A DNA stretch of 64,000 bases, taken from assembly GCA_036250225.1 (NCBI GenBank), contig JAPZLL010000014.1, forward strand, positions 62,001-126,000. Direction: 5' to 3'. This DNA comes from Cercophora sp. LCS_1. Lineage: Eukaryota; Ascomycota; Sordariomycetes; Sordariales; Lasiosphaeriaceae. Made by a program: the position numbers and the translations under genes. Below the pieces are notes generated by a model. The model worked only from the letters and a program-made list of their open reading frames with translations. It was not told the origin of the DNA and searched no databases. Numbering within the stretch: position 1 is the first letter of the stretch; the number at the start of each line of letters is the position of its first letter. Positions 54,960 through 64,000 of the stretch are shown one piece after another.

Positions 54960-56237
54960 ATGCAGAGCATCCTGAAGCGCCTCTTCCCCCGGGAGACGCT
55001 CCCCAACATCACCATCATGGGCCTCGACGGCGCGGGCAAGACCACTCTCCTTTACAAGCTCGCTTCGTCGGAAATCACCACGAGCTATCCGACCGTCGGC
55101 ATCAGCTTGGACACGGCAAAGATCGGCAAACGCTTCACCGCTCGCGTGGCCGACGCCGGTGGATGCGCAAAGGCCATCTTTTTCGTGCGACGAATCATGC
55201 TCGACGATATAGCTGGCCTTGTTTGGGTCGTGGATGCGCACGACATGCAACAACTCGACTGGAGCGTGGAAGAGCTGACGGCACTGCTCAAGGGGGGTGG
55301 GAATCCCCCGGAGGAATATGCCGCCGAGATACCTGTTTTGGTGTGAGTTCAGTTCCTCCCAAGGTTTGAACGTTTGGTCGATCCTGACGGATTTGCACCT
55401 TAGTCTCCTCAACAAGGTCGATCTCCTCCCCGATGGAAAGGTCCCGGGTGAAATCCGCACCAAGTTTGACACGTTGCTCAAGGGCAGACGGTTTGCGTAC
55501 TTTGAGACGCAGATCACGTCTTCTACCGGGATGCAGGAGGCCTTTGCTTGGCTTGCTGAAGCGATTGCCCCCAAGATATCTGGAACAGCGAAGACGCAGG
55601 AGAAGCCCGTCGGAGCCGTGCTCGCTGACATGCGCTCTCCTGATGCGCTGTCTGCTAAGCTCGAGGAATGGCTTTCCAGAGCGGAAAAGGACGTGAGCGC
55701 GGATGAGCTGCTGAAGCAGTTCTACGCCCTTGACCTGCCCAGCTGGGACCACTATGTCCATGTCCGCTTGGCATATGTTCTACTGGTCAAGCGCGGCCGG
55801 AGAGAAGGTATGTCCTCCCACGCTTGCGCTGACTGGCATGCTCACAGTCGTCTTCAGGCAAGGACAAAATCTTTGATGGCTTCAAGGACTACATCGACAA
55901 CAGCGGCAAGGTCCACGGCAAGTCGTTCCACACGACCATGACCTACTTTTGGGTGCAGATGGTCCACCTCGGGATAGCTGGCATGGAATCGAACACGAAG
56001 AAGGGCGAGTCTCACACGCTCAAGCCGGCGGGCGTGGACGAGAAGCAGGATGCCAACCCCGGCTTGGTGGACGACTTTGCGCGATTCCTGATGGTCAATC
56101 CGTTCCTGGCTGATGGACAGCTGTGGGCCGATTATTACTCGAAGGAGGTGCTGATGAGCAAGGAGGCCAAGGAGGGCGTTCGGTTCCCGGACATCAAGAA
56201 GTTGCCGGACGTGTTGGCTCCCAAGGCTGGTCAGTGA
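54960..56237 (+). CDS. Arf-like GTPase with long C-terminal extension, altered switch II
   Basis: Exons 54960-55342, 55404-55807 and 55858-56237 (introns 61 and 50 nt); 388 aa from ATG 54960. The GTPase half (1-~185) has GLDGAGKT (21-28), YPTVGIS (Thr45), DAGGC (65-69) and NKVD (131-134). In Arf proteins the third motif is DVGGQ; here Cys69 replaces the catalytic Gln, so GTP hydrolysis should be slow or need another mechanism. There is no N-terminal Gly for myristoylation (Met-Gln). The ~200-residue extension has conserved-looking blocks (LLKQFYALDLPSWDHYVHV; SFHTTMTYFWVQMVH; FARFLMVNPFLADGQLWADY) and is probably a folded domain. Such Arf-plus-extension proteins occur in filamentous fungi; function unknown. 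Confidence 0.88.
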
Positions 56238-56716
56238 TTGCTGCAAGGCTGGACATGAATCGAGGGACTATTGCTGTAGGGCTGGCGTTACGAGATGTCA
56301 GAGGACTTGCTGCTATGGGTTTCATCAGCGTTGCGCGAACTTAACCGAGGAGTTGTCCAATCGCTAATCAAGCTCCCCTGGAAGCCCCAAAAAGTGAAAC
56401 CAAATGACCAATAAACTCATTTTGTTGTCGCTCTGCGAATACTAGTTCTCGACAGGTCGGCTCACGCGGTTCCTCCACCGCCTTGGCCTGCGTACAGACG
56501 CGGCAAGACAATGATTTCTATCAAGAGTAGAAGGCAGCATGCGCGTGTTGGGGAGCAGTAACGACTGTATTCAGGGCTCCAGGCCACATAACTAACTTTG
56601 CGCTCAGGAAGAAGAGAAGGGAAGAAGCAAACAAGTGCGTGTTGAGCCGCCCTATGAACGACTTCCCATGGAAAACCATGTTCCACCACAAAACAAAATC
56701 CACGTCATCTCTCCCT
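56238..56716. other. Convergent intergenic region
   Basis: The 479 bp of 3' sequence shared by the GTPase gene (plus) and the secreted-protein gene (minus). No feature is seen. Confidence 0.4.
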
Positions 56717-57388
56717 TCAAGGGTTGCTCGGTTTCTCCTTTGCCTGTTCGTCTTCCAAAGTATGCGGTCTGTCGCTCGGACCGAGGTACGCATCCTTCCA
56801 TTTCCCCGCAAAGTCAAATCTCCGGTTGCCAAGGAGGTAATCACGGAAATCCTGCTCAACCTCCTCTCGGTTCTCGTCCGTGATGGCATAATCCAGCCCG
56901 TCGAGAGTGAGTTGGTCGGGCAGCACGGTGCTGGTGCATTCCGGCGCCGTCCCAGTCACCGTCCCGGTTGCTGCGGTGTCGGCAGTGTTATTCTCGGGGC
57001 TAAGCATATCGATACCGGCTAGGCTTCTTCTGGCGCTGCAGGTGGTGGGCAAGCCCACGATGAGGGCGTTTTGGAATGGGTCGTAGTTGAGCCAGCAGCC
57101 AAACGCGCTTGTGGTCTCACAGCGGTCACAACTATCCGCGAACCAGGGGTGTGTGCTCATCCACACGGTGAAGCCGGGCAACCCCCAAGAACCGGTTCGA
57201 GCTGTTTTGTAGGCACTTGGTTCGTCGTTCAGTTGGCAACAAGTCCCGGATGGAATGTTGCTGCACGTCCGGTAGTTCGGTGCGCTGCAACCGAGGTTGG
57301 GTGGGTTGAAAAGGTAATCGACATAGTATTGGGCTGCGACCTGCTCGACAGCAAGGACAATGAGGCTGACGGTCAATCTTAGCTGCAT
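56717..57388 (-). CDS. Secreted Cys-rich protein, 223 aa
   Basis: A signal peptide (MQLRLTVSLIVLAVEQVAA, cleavage before QYYVDYLF) leads a domain with ten cysteines in the first ~120 mature residues, including GTCCQL, DSCDRC and FGCWLN, so likely five disulfides. A Thr/Ala-rich linker with an NNT sequon follows, then an acidic C-terminal helix region (ENREEVEQDFRDYLLGN). No membrane anchor is visible. Single exon. It resembles no enzyme family I know; a wall-associated or effector-like secreted protein is plausible. Confidence 0.75.
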   Translation of the reverse strand: MQLRLTVSLIVLAVEQVAAQYYVDYLFNPPNLGCSAPNYRTCSNIPSGTCCQLNDEPSAYKTARTGSWGLPGFTVWMSTHPWFADSCDRCETTSAFGCWLNYDPFQNALIVGLPTTCSARRSLAGIDMLSPENNTADTAATGTVTGTAPECTSTVLPDQLTLDGLDYAITDENREEVEQDFRDYLLGNRRFDFAGKWKDAYLGPSDRPHTLEDEQAKEKPSNP

Positions 57389-59146
57389 TTTTCAGGAGTT
57401 TGCAGGTATTGGTCGGAGTTTGGAGATGGGTGAAGCTAGATGAAACTACCTAGTCAAAGGATATTTGGTGACTTGAAAAGACGACTGTGGTTTCTGTGTG
57501 CCTTGCGAGGGCTAGATGGAGAGGATGCTCTTCCTTCTTTTATAGCTTTCCCTGCTGGCCCGGAGGGGCGGCTTCTCAAAATGTAACCCTTAGAATCTGC
57601 TCAGGATGTTGTCGCCGAGTGTCAGCATTCACTGTTGTGTCATGGAACGAAGCAGGCAGAGCCTTCCCGTTGGTCAGACTTGTGTGGCGGTTTTGTGCCC
57701 CAGATGATGCTGCTCGGCTTGCTCGTATGGCCGGTATCTAGAAGCTCGTTGGCTGAGTGGTGGTGGTGTGTGGAAGCTGTTGCCCCCAGTGGCTAGCTTG
57801 TTCATGCGACTCTTTGGCATGTTTGTGGTAGGACAGAAGGGGAAGGGAAACGGGCCTTCTAAAAGGTATTGTAGAAAACCACCAACTGACGTTTCACACC
57901 GACAGATGGTGGCATTGGGTTATAAACATGATTCTATAAGATCTGTGACCCAAATTCAGCTCTAAAGGGTTGGTTAAGATACGAGTGCCAGGCACAGCAG
58001 CGGCGTGGACAACCGGTGACCAATGGCTAGGAATGCATGATGCATTAAACCTCGAATTAATCTCCTGGTTCACGGGACCCTCCCAGTGCCCAGCAACCAA
58101 GCGTGGGGCGTGAGCGGCGAGGACCTCACGCTGCCTGATCAAGCGTCTCGCCTGATTAGGGAACTTGGATTGCCGAGAATTCATCCCAACAGGAACAGCT
58201 GCTCGCGACCAACCATTCGCGGCCCTCCACACCCATTTACCTACCAAAGTTTCATTTGAATGGTTCAAACCGCCTTGTGCAACCTATGGCCACCACAGCC
58301 AAAACTCTTTCATTGACGGAGCATTACGGCCCTTTAGTCGTATAGCGATGACGCTGACAGCTTCGGATAGAAAAGGCAAGAAGTTAATATTGGTTCTGGT
58401 GGGCGCTTGGCACCTACTCGTATAAGTAGCTACTAAGGAGTAGTCTCAACATGGAAATCTCACATCGTGACCTCTGTTGAGAAGCACGACTGTTGACACG
58501 AATGGTGAGACGCGAGTCGTTGCGCAAGAGGGGGAGCCAGCCCTGGGTTTTTTTGGGGGGAAGTGGCAACTCGAGAAACGGTGGGTCATCTATCCTCACC
58601 CTTTGACAAGTCTCCAACTTGTTAGTTTCCGTAATACCGGCAACGACCTTAACAATTTCTAGGTCTTATCTAATAATTAATTAGATTTATTTTAAAAATC
58701 TCCCAGCCCAATTATAACTAAATTCCTTATTATTTCTGGACGCATTTAGGAGTTCACGATGGGATGAAGAAGAGAAAAACGAGAAACAGAAAGTCCTGCA
58801 GCTGTTGAGACAGTGAGTCAGATCGAACGTGGCAGGGAGTTTTCTCATGATGGCTGGATGGCGAACTTCCTCGGGATCGTTGGGGAGCTTTGTTTGTTTG
58901 TCTTGGGCGGGCAGAAGGTGCCAGATTTGTTTTTGGCCGTGACATCGAGGCGGGCTGGGTGGACCTCTAGGGTGAACGAGATCTGCTTTTGATTTCCGCT
59001 GCATCTAAGGAGTTGTAATCTACTTCTACGGTATCCAACACACGCTCCACATCTGTGCACCAGGAGATCTTTGGAACTGGGTGCCCGCGCAAGGCCATGG
59101 GGGACAATCACTTCAAGCTTTACCGCGGATATGGCCGCATTCCAAC
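57389..59146. other. Intergenic region without a supported gene
   Basis: About 1.75 kb. Promoter of the secreted-protein gene, then AT-rich sequence near 58655-58735 with an ATCTAATAATTAATTAGAT near-palindrome, then the 3' region of the HET gene. Short frames lack motifs. Confidence 0.4.
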
Positions 59147-61279
59147 CTATGCAATAGTGATAGCTTGCACTAGACAATCTTCAAATATGCTCGCACCCCG
59201 GTACAGCTCAAAGAAGCCCAGCCTGGAATAGAGCCCGTCCTCCCGCCGCCGCAGGACAAGCCCCCTCGAGCTGTAAGAGTCCGGGAACCCATGGTGCGCC
59301 ACTTCCAGCAGGTGCACCGGCAAATGATCCACCGGATCACTCCTGATAAACTCCTCCTCCAAAGCATCAGGAATAATAGTCCCGCTCAGCTTCTTACCAG
59401 GACCCTGCCCTTCCACGCCAGGCATCCTAAGCTCGTCATGGCGCGAGATAGTCGGCTCCAGACTGCCGCGCATCCACCACGCCTCCCGCATGCGTGCGTT
59501 GACCGTAAGATGTGCCCACTTCACCGCGCCGTAGGGAGCATCCTCGCTCTCCAGGGCATGTTGGTAATCCGCCAGCTCCAACACGCCGCTGCTATCAGTG
59601 TGGCGTATCCCCAGCGCGTGAAAGTAGTCAACATAACAGCTCACCGCAGCCCACGACCACGACGGCCCCTGATAATCCCCCGGCCGCGGACCGCGCGGAC
59701 TCTTGTACCCCAAACACCACAACAACTCGGATTGAATCGCGAACCGCCACAGCCCGGCAAGGTACTGGTCCCTAAACACAGCCCCATACGTCTCTGCAAT
59801 CCCCGACATTGCCAGAATCCGATCTTTCGGAATCGACAACTCGCGATGCGTATACCCCTGCAACAAATACCGCCAATGCTCAATCACACTTCCCCCCTTC
59901 ATTTCCCTCGCCGCGGCGACGCGTGCCTCCTCATCAGGAAACTCCCGGTGAAACACGTCATGATCAATGTCTCGCAGCTTGGAGTTATAATCAATGCTCT
60001 TTCGCCACCCATCCGTCCACCACCTACTCCCCCGACAGACCCAACCGACATGTCTGGTGGCAAAATCCAGCACCCTAGGGCTGAGAATCCGCTCCTGCAA
60101 AGCCCAAGCGCGGTTATCCAGCGGTTCGTCGGCGTGTTCGTGCTCCTGGCTCAGTAGGATCACAGAGCCGAGTTTGGCGTTGGACCCGCGGTAGGGGAGT
60201 TTGAAAGCCAAATGGGGTGGGTCGGCCTCGGGGCGATCGGAGAGGAAACCGGCGGCCGAGGATGGGGCGCGCGAGGCTTTGAGGGTGACGTGGGCGTTGC
60301 GGTAGATCAGGGGCATGGAGGCTATTTCGCGGGCCATGTCATCTTGGGAATCTTGGATTATGCAGAGGGAGTCGACCCAGAGGTGTGTTATTGAGAGGGC
60401 GGTTGCTGTGTGTAGGGCGTCGCGGACGGATTGGGAGAGGGAAGATAGAGAAAAGCCGGTGGTGAGGAAGGTGGAATGGTTGGAGGTGAGGAGGGTCAGG
60501 GGCTGCGGACCCCCCCAGCAGTAGCTCAGCGCGACGTAGGGGACGGGGTTGGTGAGGTTATTGGTTTCGCAGAGGATGACTCGGGGGTTATCTGGTGTGT
60601 TGACGAGATGGACTAGCCTTGTTGGCATGGTTCGGTCGGGCTTGGGACATCCTTCGTGGGTCTCGAGGCACTTGGTCATCCATTCTCGGGCCTGGCGGAA
60701 CGTGTCGGATGTGATCTGCAGGCGAATGGGCCTGGTTGAGATGTCGTACGCCGCGGGATCGTCTTTCTTTCGATTAGGTGTGGCCATCTCAGAAGGAGCG
60801 AGCAACAAACCGGGATGAGTATATACCCCGAATCCAACACTCGTCTGCGCCACATTCTTCCCGAGCACATCGGCTCCCTCGGCTCCGGTGCCCAACGCAA
60901 ACCACCTTATTCTCACAATATCCCACATCCAAGCGTAGAAGACGTGCAACCGAAGCCGATACCCACCCTCCCGCTCAGGCTTCCCAAAGAGACGGGGAAT
61001 ATGGTCACCAAACTTTTGATCCTCAACTAGCCAGCGCATGAACGCACATCCCGCCGCGGACCCCTGAAGGAGTTTATTGAGGGGGAACTCGATGTCGGCG
61101 ATAATATCGGCCCGGGGCCAGCGGTCGTGGCGAAGATTTGTGGTGGAGGAAGGGGCGAGGCGACCCTGTTTGCCATAGCGCCGCTCTTCTTGGGCATATG
61201 ATTTTTCGGTCTTGCGCATGTCGATGTTGAGGGATTGGCAATGGCTGCAGGTGTGGGGGGTGAGGTTTGGGGCGGCCAT
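59147..61279 (-). CDS. HET-domain protein, intact, 710 aa
   Basis: A single uninterrupted exon from ATG 61279. The start HTCSHCQSLNID is the usual Cys-containing leader. The HET domain (~250-400) has the three conserved blocks: YVALSYCWGG; ITHLWVDSLCIIQDSQDDM with IYRNAHVTLKASRA; and LDNRAWALQERILSPRVLDF. GDYQGPSWSWAAVSCYVDYF later matches the C-terminal block of the family. HET domains trigger growth arrest or death in vegetative incompatibility when paired with an unlike partner; the partner here is unknown. Compared with the HET relic at 25.3-27.5 kb, this copy has no stop or shift, so it is probably active. Many HET genes have introns; this one needs none. Confidence 0.92.
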   Translation of the reverse strand: MAAPNLTPHTCSHCQSLNIDMRKTEKSYAQEERRYGKQGRLAPSSTTNLRHDRWPRADIIADIEFPLNKLLQGSAAGCAFMRWLVEDQKFGDHIPRLFGKPEREGGYRLRLHVFYAWMWDIVRIRWFALGTGAEGADVLGKNVAQTSVGFGVYTHPGLLLAPSEMATPNRKKDDPAAYDISTRPIRLQITSDTFRQAREWMTKCLETHEGCPKPDRTMPTRLVHLVNTPDNPRVILCETNNLTNPVPYVALSYCWGGPQPLTLLTSNHSTFLTTGFSLSSLSQSVRDALHTATALSITHLWVDSLCIIQDSQDDMAREIASMPLIYRNAHVTLKASRAPSSAAGFLSDRPEADPPHLAFKLPYRGSNAKLGSVILLSQEHEHADEPLDNRAWALQERILSPRVLDFATRHVGWVCRGSRWWTDGWRKSIDYNSKLRDIDHDVFHREFPDEEARVAAAREMKGGSVIEHWRYLLQGYTHRELSIPKDRILAMSGIAETYGAVFRDQYLAGLWRFAIQSELLWCLGYKSPRGPRPGDYQGPSWSWAAVSCYVDYFHALGIRHTDSSGVLELADYQHALESEDAPYGAVKWAHLTVNARMREAWWMRGSLEPTISRHDELRMPGVEGQGPGKKLSGTIIPDALEEEFIRSDPVDHLPVHLLEVAHHGFPDSYSSRGLVLRRREDGLYSRLGFFELYRGASIFEDCLVQAITIA

Positions 61280-61584
61280 CGCATACTGCGTTTGTGTTTG
61301 TAGGGTGGGCTGAGGACATTATTCAGTCGTCTGTGGAAGTATCTGGCGATGGTGAGAGGAGGCTTTGGGGTTTGAGTTTCAGCTCCTGTGGGGTGAGGGG
61401 GCTGAGTGAGTGGTCGCGTGGGGTAAATCTTGGCATGCTATGGGCGCTAGCTGAAAGCCATTTTTTTGCCAGCTGCGTGCCCCTGAGAAGAACTGTGCAG
61501 AAGCTCTGTAATATTTCTGAGCGTATGGGCGGTACACATGAAGGTAGCGTAAGGGCTGACGATTGACTGAGCCATTTGCCCTCA
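61280..61584. other. Upstream region of the HET gene
   Basis: About 300 bp holding the HET promoter and leader. No motif was identified. Confidence 0.35.
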
Positions 61585-61680
61585 ATACTTGAGCACGACC
61601 TTCCCAAAATTGCTCCCCTTAAACATAGACTGTTGCTGAAGGGACGACACGGGAGTGGGGTGGCGTGTCCTGAAAGGAGT
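61585..61680 (-). pseudogene. C-terminal exon of an MDR-type dehydrogenase/quinone reductase (relic)
   Basis: On the minus strand an acceptor (CTCCTTTCAG near 61672-61681) opens TRHPTPVSSLQQQSMFKGSN, followed by FGKVVLKY and TGA at about 61585. The ending FGKVVL-x is the typical C-terminus of medium-chain dehydrogenase/reductase proteins. No upstream exon with the nucleotide-binding or substrate domains is found, so this is probably the left-over tail of a deleted gene. Confidence 0.5.
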
Positions 61681-62625
61681 AAAGTGACAACTGGAAGGTT
61701 AGCCTCCCTCTTGTAATTTTGGACGCAAAGCGCGCCTGAGCAGCTCTCAATCTGCTCGGCTTTCTGCAGGTCCGTCCAATACCTAAGAACGGCGATGCAC
61801 TGTTGTCTGTTCTAGCCCAAGCCTCAAAGCGACGACCAACGACACGATCGTTGGCTTGCCTCGTTGCTGTGCTGAGGGCCTATTGGAAGTCGGTGAGGCT
61901 GAAACATACAGCATGGTCGTGTCTCACAGCGCCAAGATTTCAACCAGTCCGCGGCGAGAATGACGAGAGATATGAAAGACTTTGGCTGTCCGCAGCGCAT
62001 ACATGTAGTGATGTGACCTCCGACAGGCCCTGGCGACCCCTGGCGGGTGGTCGCAAGGGGCTGCTTCAGATTGGGTCTCCCATAACAACGCCTAGATTTC
62101 TGTCCTGGAGCAGCGTTGACAGAGGGGTCAAGGCCTTGATAATATCGGAATTCTAGTATTTTTGTGGCATTGAGGCCTTTTAAACAGGCGTTTAGGCCTT
62201 TTAAAATGGCCTTAGGCCGTTCATTAAAGAGATGTAGACCTAACCACCCAGGGCCACAGGCGTGCCATGGAACGAATTTTGGGACTTGAGCAAAGGTTCT
62301 CCTGAGCAGGGGCGCTGGTGTTTGAGTGTAAGCCTGATGAAAGGAACAGGGGTGTTTGAACGCGATCCAGATGATGGCTTCACTGTTTGACCTGGTACCT
62401 CGGCCTTCCAGTCCCTTCCGGGGCCCTTGACCATCTGATTATGATCTTGAGTACGCCGCTGCCAGTTCTTCTCGAAACCTCGTATGTCTATTGCCGACAC
62501 CGGTGCCTAATACCCTAGTTCTGTGCCGGGTCATTTTCCCCGCACTGACGAGGCTTCGATAGAGACACCAGACTACTCACCCCTTCTCCGTCTTGTCGAC
62601 TCATAAGCGTCGTCCCACTTCATTC
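61681..62625. other. Intergenic region, low complexity near 62150-62230
   Basis: No supported gene. 62165-62225 has repeated AGGCCTTTTAAA-like words and GGCGTTTAGG; a related GGCGTTTAAAT word occurs at 63090. These may be remnants of a small repeat, but I could not define ends. Confidence 0.35.
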
Positions 62626-63006
62626 CCTTCGCACTGGGGCCGAAGCCTCGGGCGAGAAGACCTTCTCCGAGGCCGACAAGGCCACAATCGACCAAGCGTG
62701 GTCGGACAAGGCAATTTTCTTCACGACGTTCGTTATCGCCACTTCTTCGATTTCGAAACCGATTGTCCGGCCGTGGTCAGTCCAGTGGGCCAAGGCAAAC
62801 GGCCCTGCGGGTGCAGCTATCACTGCAGCTACACCTTTACACCCAAGATTGTTGAGCGTCTCCAGTGTCGAAAGGATCGCAGGCTTGGACCACGAGACTA
62901 CAGTAGCCCGGCACGTTCTACGGGTGATGGGCAATGAGGAAGTTTGGCGGAAAGAGTGGTGGCGATTTGATGACAAAACAGTTGGCGCAAGGATACCCAG
63001 TCGATA
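62626..63006 (+). pseudogene. Start-less open frame, likely gene remnant
   Basis: A plus-strand frame without an early ATG reads AEASGEKTFSEADKATIDQA, then WSDKAIFFTTFVIATSSISK, VQWAKANGPAGAAITAATPL and EEVWRKEWWRFDDKTVGARI to TAG at 63004-63006. Composition is protein-like, unlike the overlapping ATG frames. It probably marks the end of a gene whose 5' part is missing or spliced from upstream. I do not recognise the family. Confidence 0.35.
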
Positions 63007-63235
63007 GGGTTTGGAGCCATCTAGACCGCGCTGGGAATTCCCAATGGGGGTTGACATAAGGGTTCGATACCTTTCAACAGTCTTTTAGGCGTTTAAATAT
63101 AAGATTTACACCTAATCAATGGACGGATAACCCCTCGACTTTCTTGTAGATGAACGAGCATTCTCATTAGGCATCTGAAAATCCGTGTGACCAGCAGGTA
63201 GCTACCTCGTGAACCAAGATCCTTGATTTATCCTC

Positions 63236-64000
63236 TCAACGAAGTGGGAGCGTCTTCTCATCCCCCCTCAAGACCAGGCAGCCCTCGAAGTACTGCTGCA
63301 ACTGATCAAAGTCCTCCAGCTCACCAATCCATCCAACGTATTGGTCTGGCCTCACCGCGACAACACACCCCTTCTCCTTGTCCACCCCATAGTTCTTGTA
63401 CGCATCCCCAAATCCCTCGTGATAACTCTCGTCGTCCACAAAAACCTTGTTGTAATCCCATCCCAGGTGCTCATCAAACGGATGCAGCACATCTGGGAAG
63501 TCCCTCAATAATTCCGTCTCGGTCCTTTTAGACGAGTGGATGGTCAAAACCTCAATCACACTGTCAATCGCCTTCCCCTCGGGTGTCGCCCTCTTTAGGA
63601 AACTTTCAGGGGCATCCAACCTCTCGCAAAAAGCGTCAATCCGCTTCTTTTGCGCCTTGTCCAACACATTCCCCGCAAACAAGACCACCCTGAACCGACC
63701 ATCGGCCTTCAATCTTTCTTGAAAGTGCCACGGCCTCGCACATGCCTGGTTCAACACCTTGAAACTGTTGAACCGCATCCCAACCGGGATCCCTGTCGCA
63801 AGCGCCTGCTTCTTAGCGAACTCTTCTTCGCCGATGTCATGCGTCTTGACCTCCTTGCGCGTCTGCTCACTCCCGTCACCCTGTTCAGCCGCATCTCCGG
63901 GCTTTATGACGAGGGAGCTGGGCCCATAGTTGACAGACAGGCCGGAGGCAAACATGTTTCCCTTGAGAAACGCATCCTTGAACTCCTCCATGCTCACGCC
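63236..64000 (-). CDS. Phenol 2-monooxygenase-type flavoprotein, C-terminal part (runs off window)
   Basis: The last 254 or so residues of a longer protein; the 5' part lies beyond 64000. GLSVNYGPSSLV and GMRFNSFKVLNQACARPWHF are typical of the end of the FAD-binding hydroxylase domain. The rest (FRVVLFAGNV; GWDYNKVFVDDESYHEGFGD; VVAVRPDQYVGWIGELEDFD) is the thioredoxin-like C-terminal dimerisation domain of phenol hydroxylases. The protein ends KTLPLR. Family enzymes hydroxylate phenolic compounds using NADPH, FAD and O2; the exact substrate cannot be read from this part. No intron is seen in the visible stretch. Confidence 0.88.
   Translation of the reverse strand, partial: GVSMEEFKDAFLKGNMFASGLSVNYGPSSLVIKPGDAAEQGDGSEQTRKEVKTHDIGEEEFAKKQALATGIPVGMRFNSFKVLNQACARPWHFQERLKADGRFRVVLFAGNVLDKAQKKRIDAFCERLDAPESFLKRATPEGKAIDSVIEVLTIHSSKRTETELLRDFPDVLHPFDEHLGWDYNKVFVDDESYHEGFGDAYKNYGVDKEKGCVVAVRPDQYVGWIGELEDFDQLQQYFEGCLVLRGDEKTLPLR

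Noticed and set aside
61803..62156. 117-aa plus-strand frame
   Set aside because: No motif and no splice link to neighbours; composition looks non-coding.

Overview
The window is nuclear DNA from a filamentous ascomycete (Pezizomycotina, probably Sordariomycetes). The evidence is short GT-AG introns of 45-90 nt with CTAAC/CTGAC branch points, HET-domain genes, an NLR-like hydrolase-NACHT gene, GH72 and GH16-CRH cell-wall enzymes, secreted GPI-type proteins, and a decayed Ty1/copia element. I merged exons by hand and checked reading-frame phase across every junction.

Layout. 1-3.06 kb: a degenerate copia retrotransposon on the minus strand carrying a (TTC)32 microsatellite. 3.1-6.7 kb: the most unusual locus, a 564-aa C2H2-like/coiled-coil gene on the minus strand cut into about 23 exons by about 22 tiny introns. 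Most introns share a palindromic GCAYRTGC core, so they look like an introner-like family; a 120-bp exon+intron unit is also tandemly repeated. 7-13 kb: unknown coiled-coil and lineage-restricted genes, and a zinc-knuckle-like gene with a frame break. 14-24 kb: ordinary single-copy genes (serine beta-lactamase-like hydrolase, secreted DUF-type protein, 2OG-Fe(II) oxygenase, sulfotransferase-family protein, GPI-type surface protein, membrane-anchored CRH transglycosylase).

23.7-27.5 kb: decayed F-box and HET genes. 28-36.8 kb: a cytochrome b561-type membrane protein, a GH72 glucanosyltransferase and a broken Cys-rich repeat protein. 37.5-41 kb: an aldo/keto reductase with a damaged first exon and a small unknown gene. 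42-54.4 kb: an accessory island with two stand-alone SERAC1-like alpha/beta hydrolases, an ankyrin protein, small coiled-coil proteins, a 1391-aa hydrolase-NACHT protein and a truncated MACPF-like gene. 55-64 kb: an Arf-like GTPase with a C-terminal extension, a secreted Cys-rich protein, an intact HET protein, relics of an MDR dehydrogenase, and a phenol-hydroxylase-type monooxygenase running off the end.

How it fits together. The cell-wall genes (GH72, CRH, secreted proteins) are independent housekeeping or surface genes. The HET, hydrolase, hydrolase-NACHT, ankyrin and MACPF-like genes resemble the gain-and-loss-prone non-self recognition repertoire of fungi; a joint role is inference. Several genes have single-base frame breaks. 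These may be real decay or residual assembly indels, and I could not tell which.
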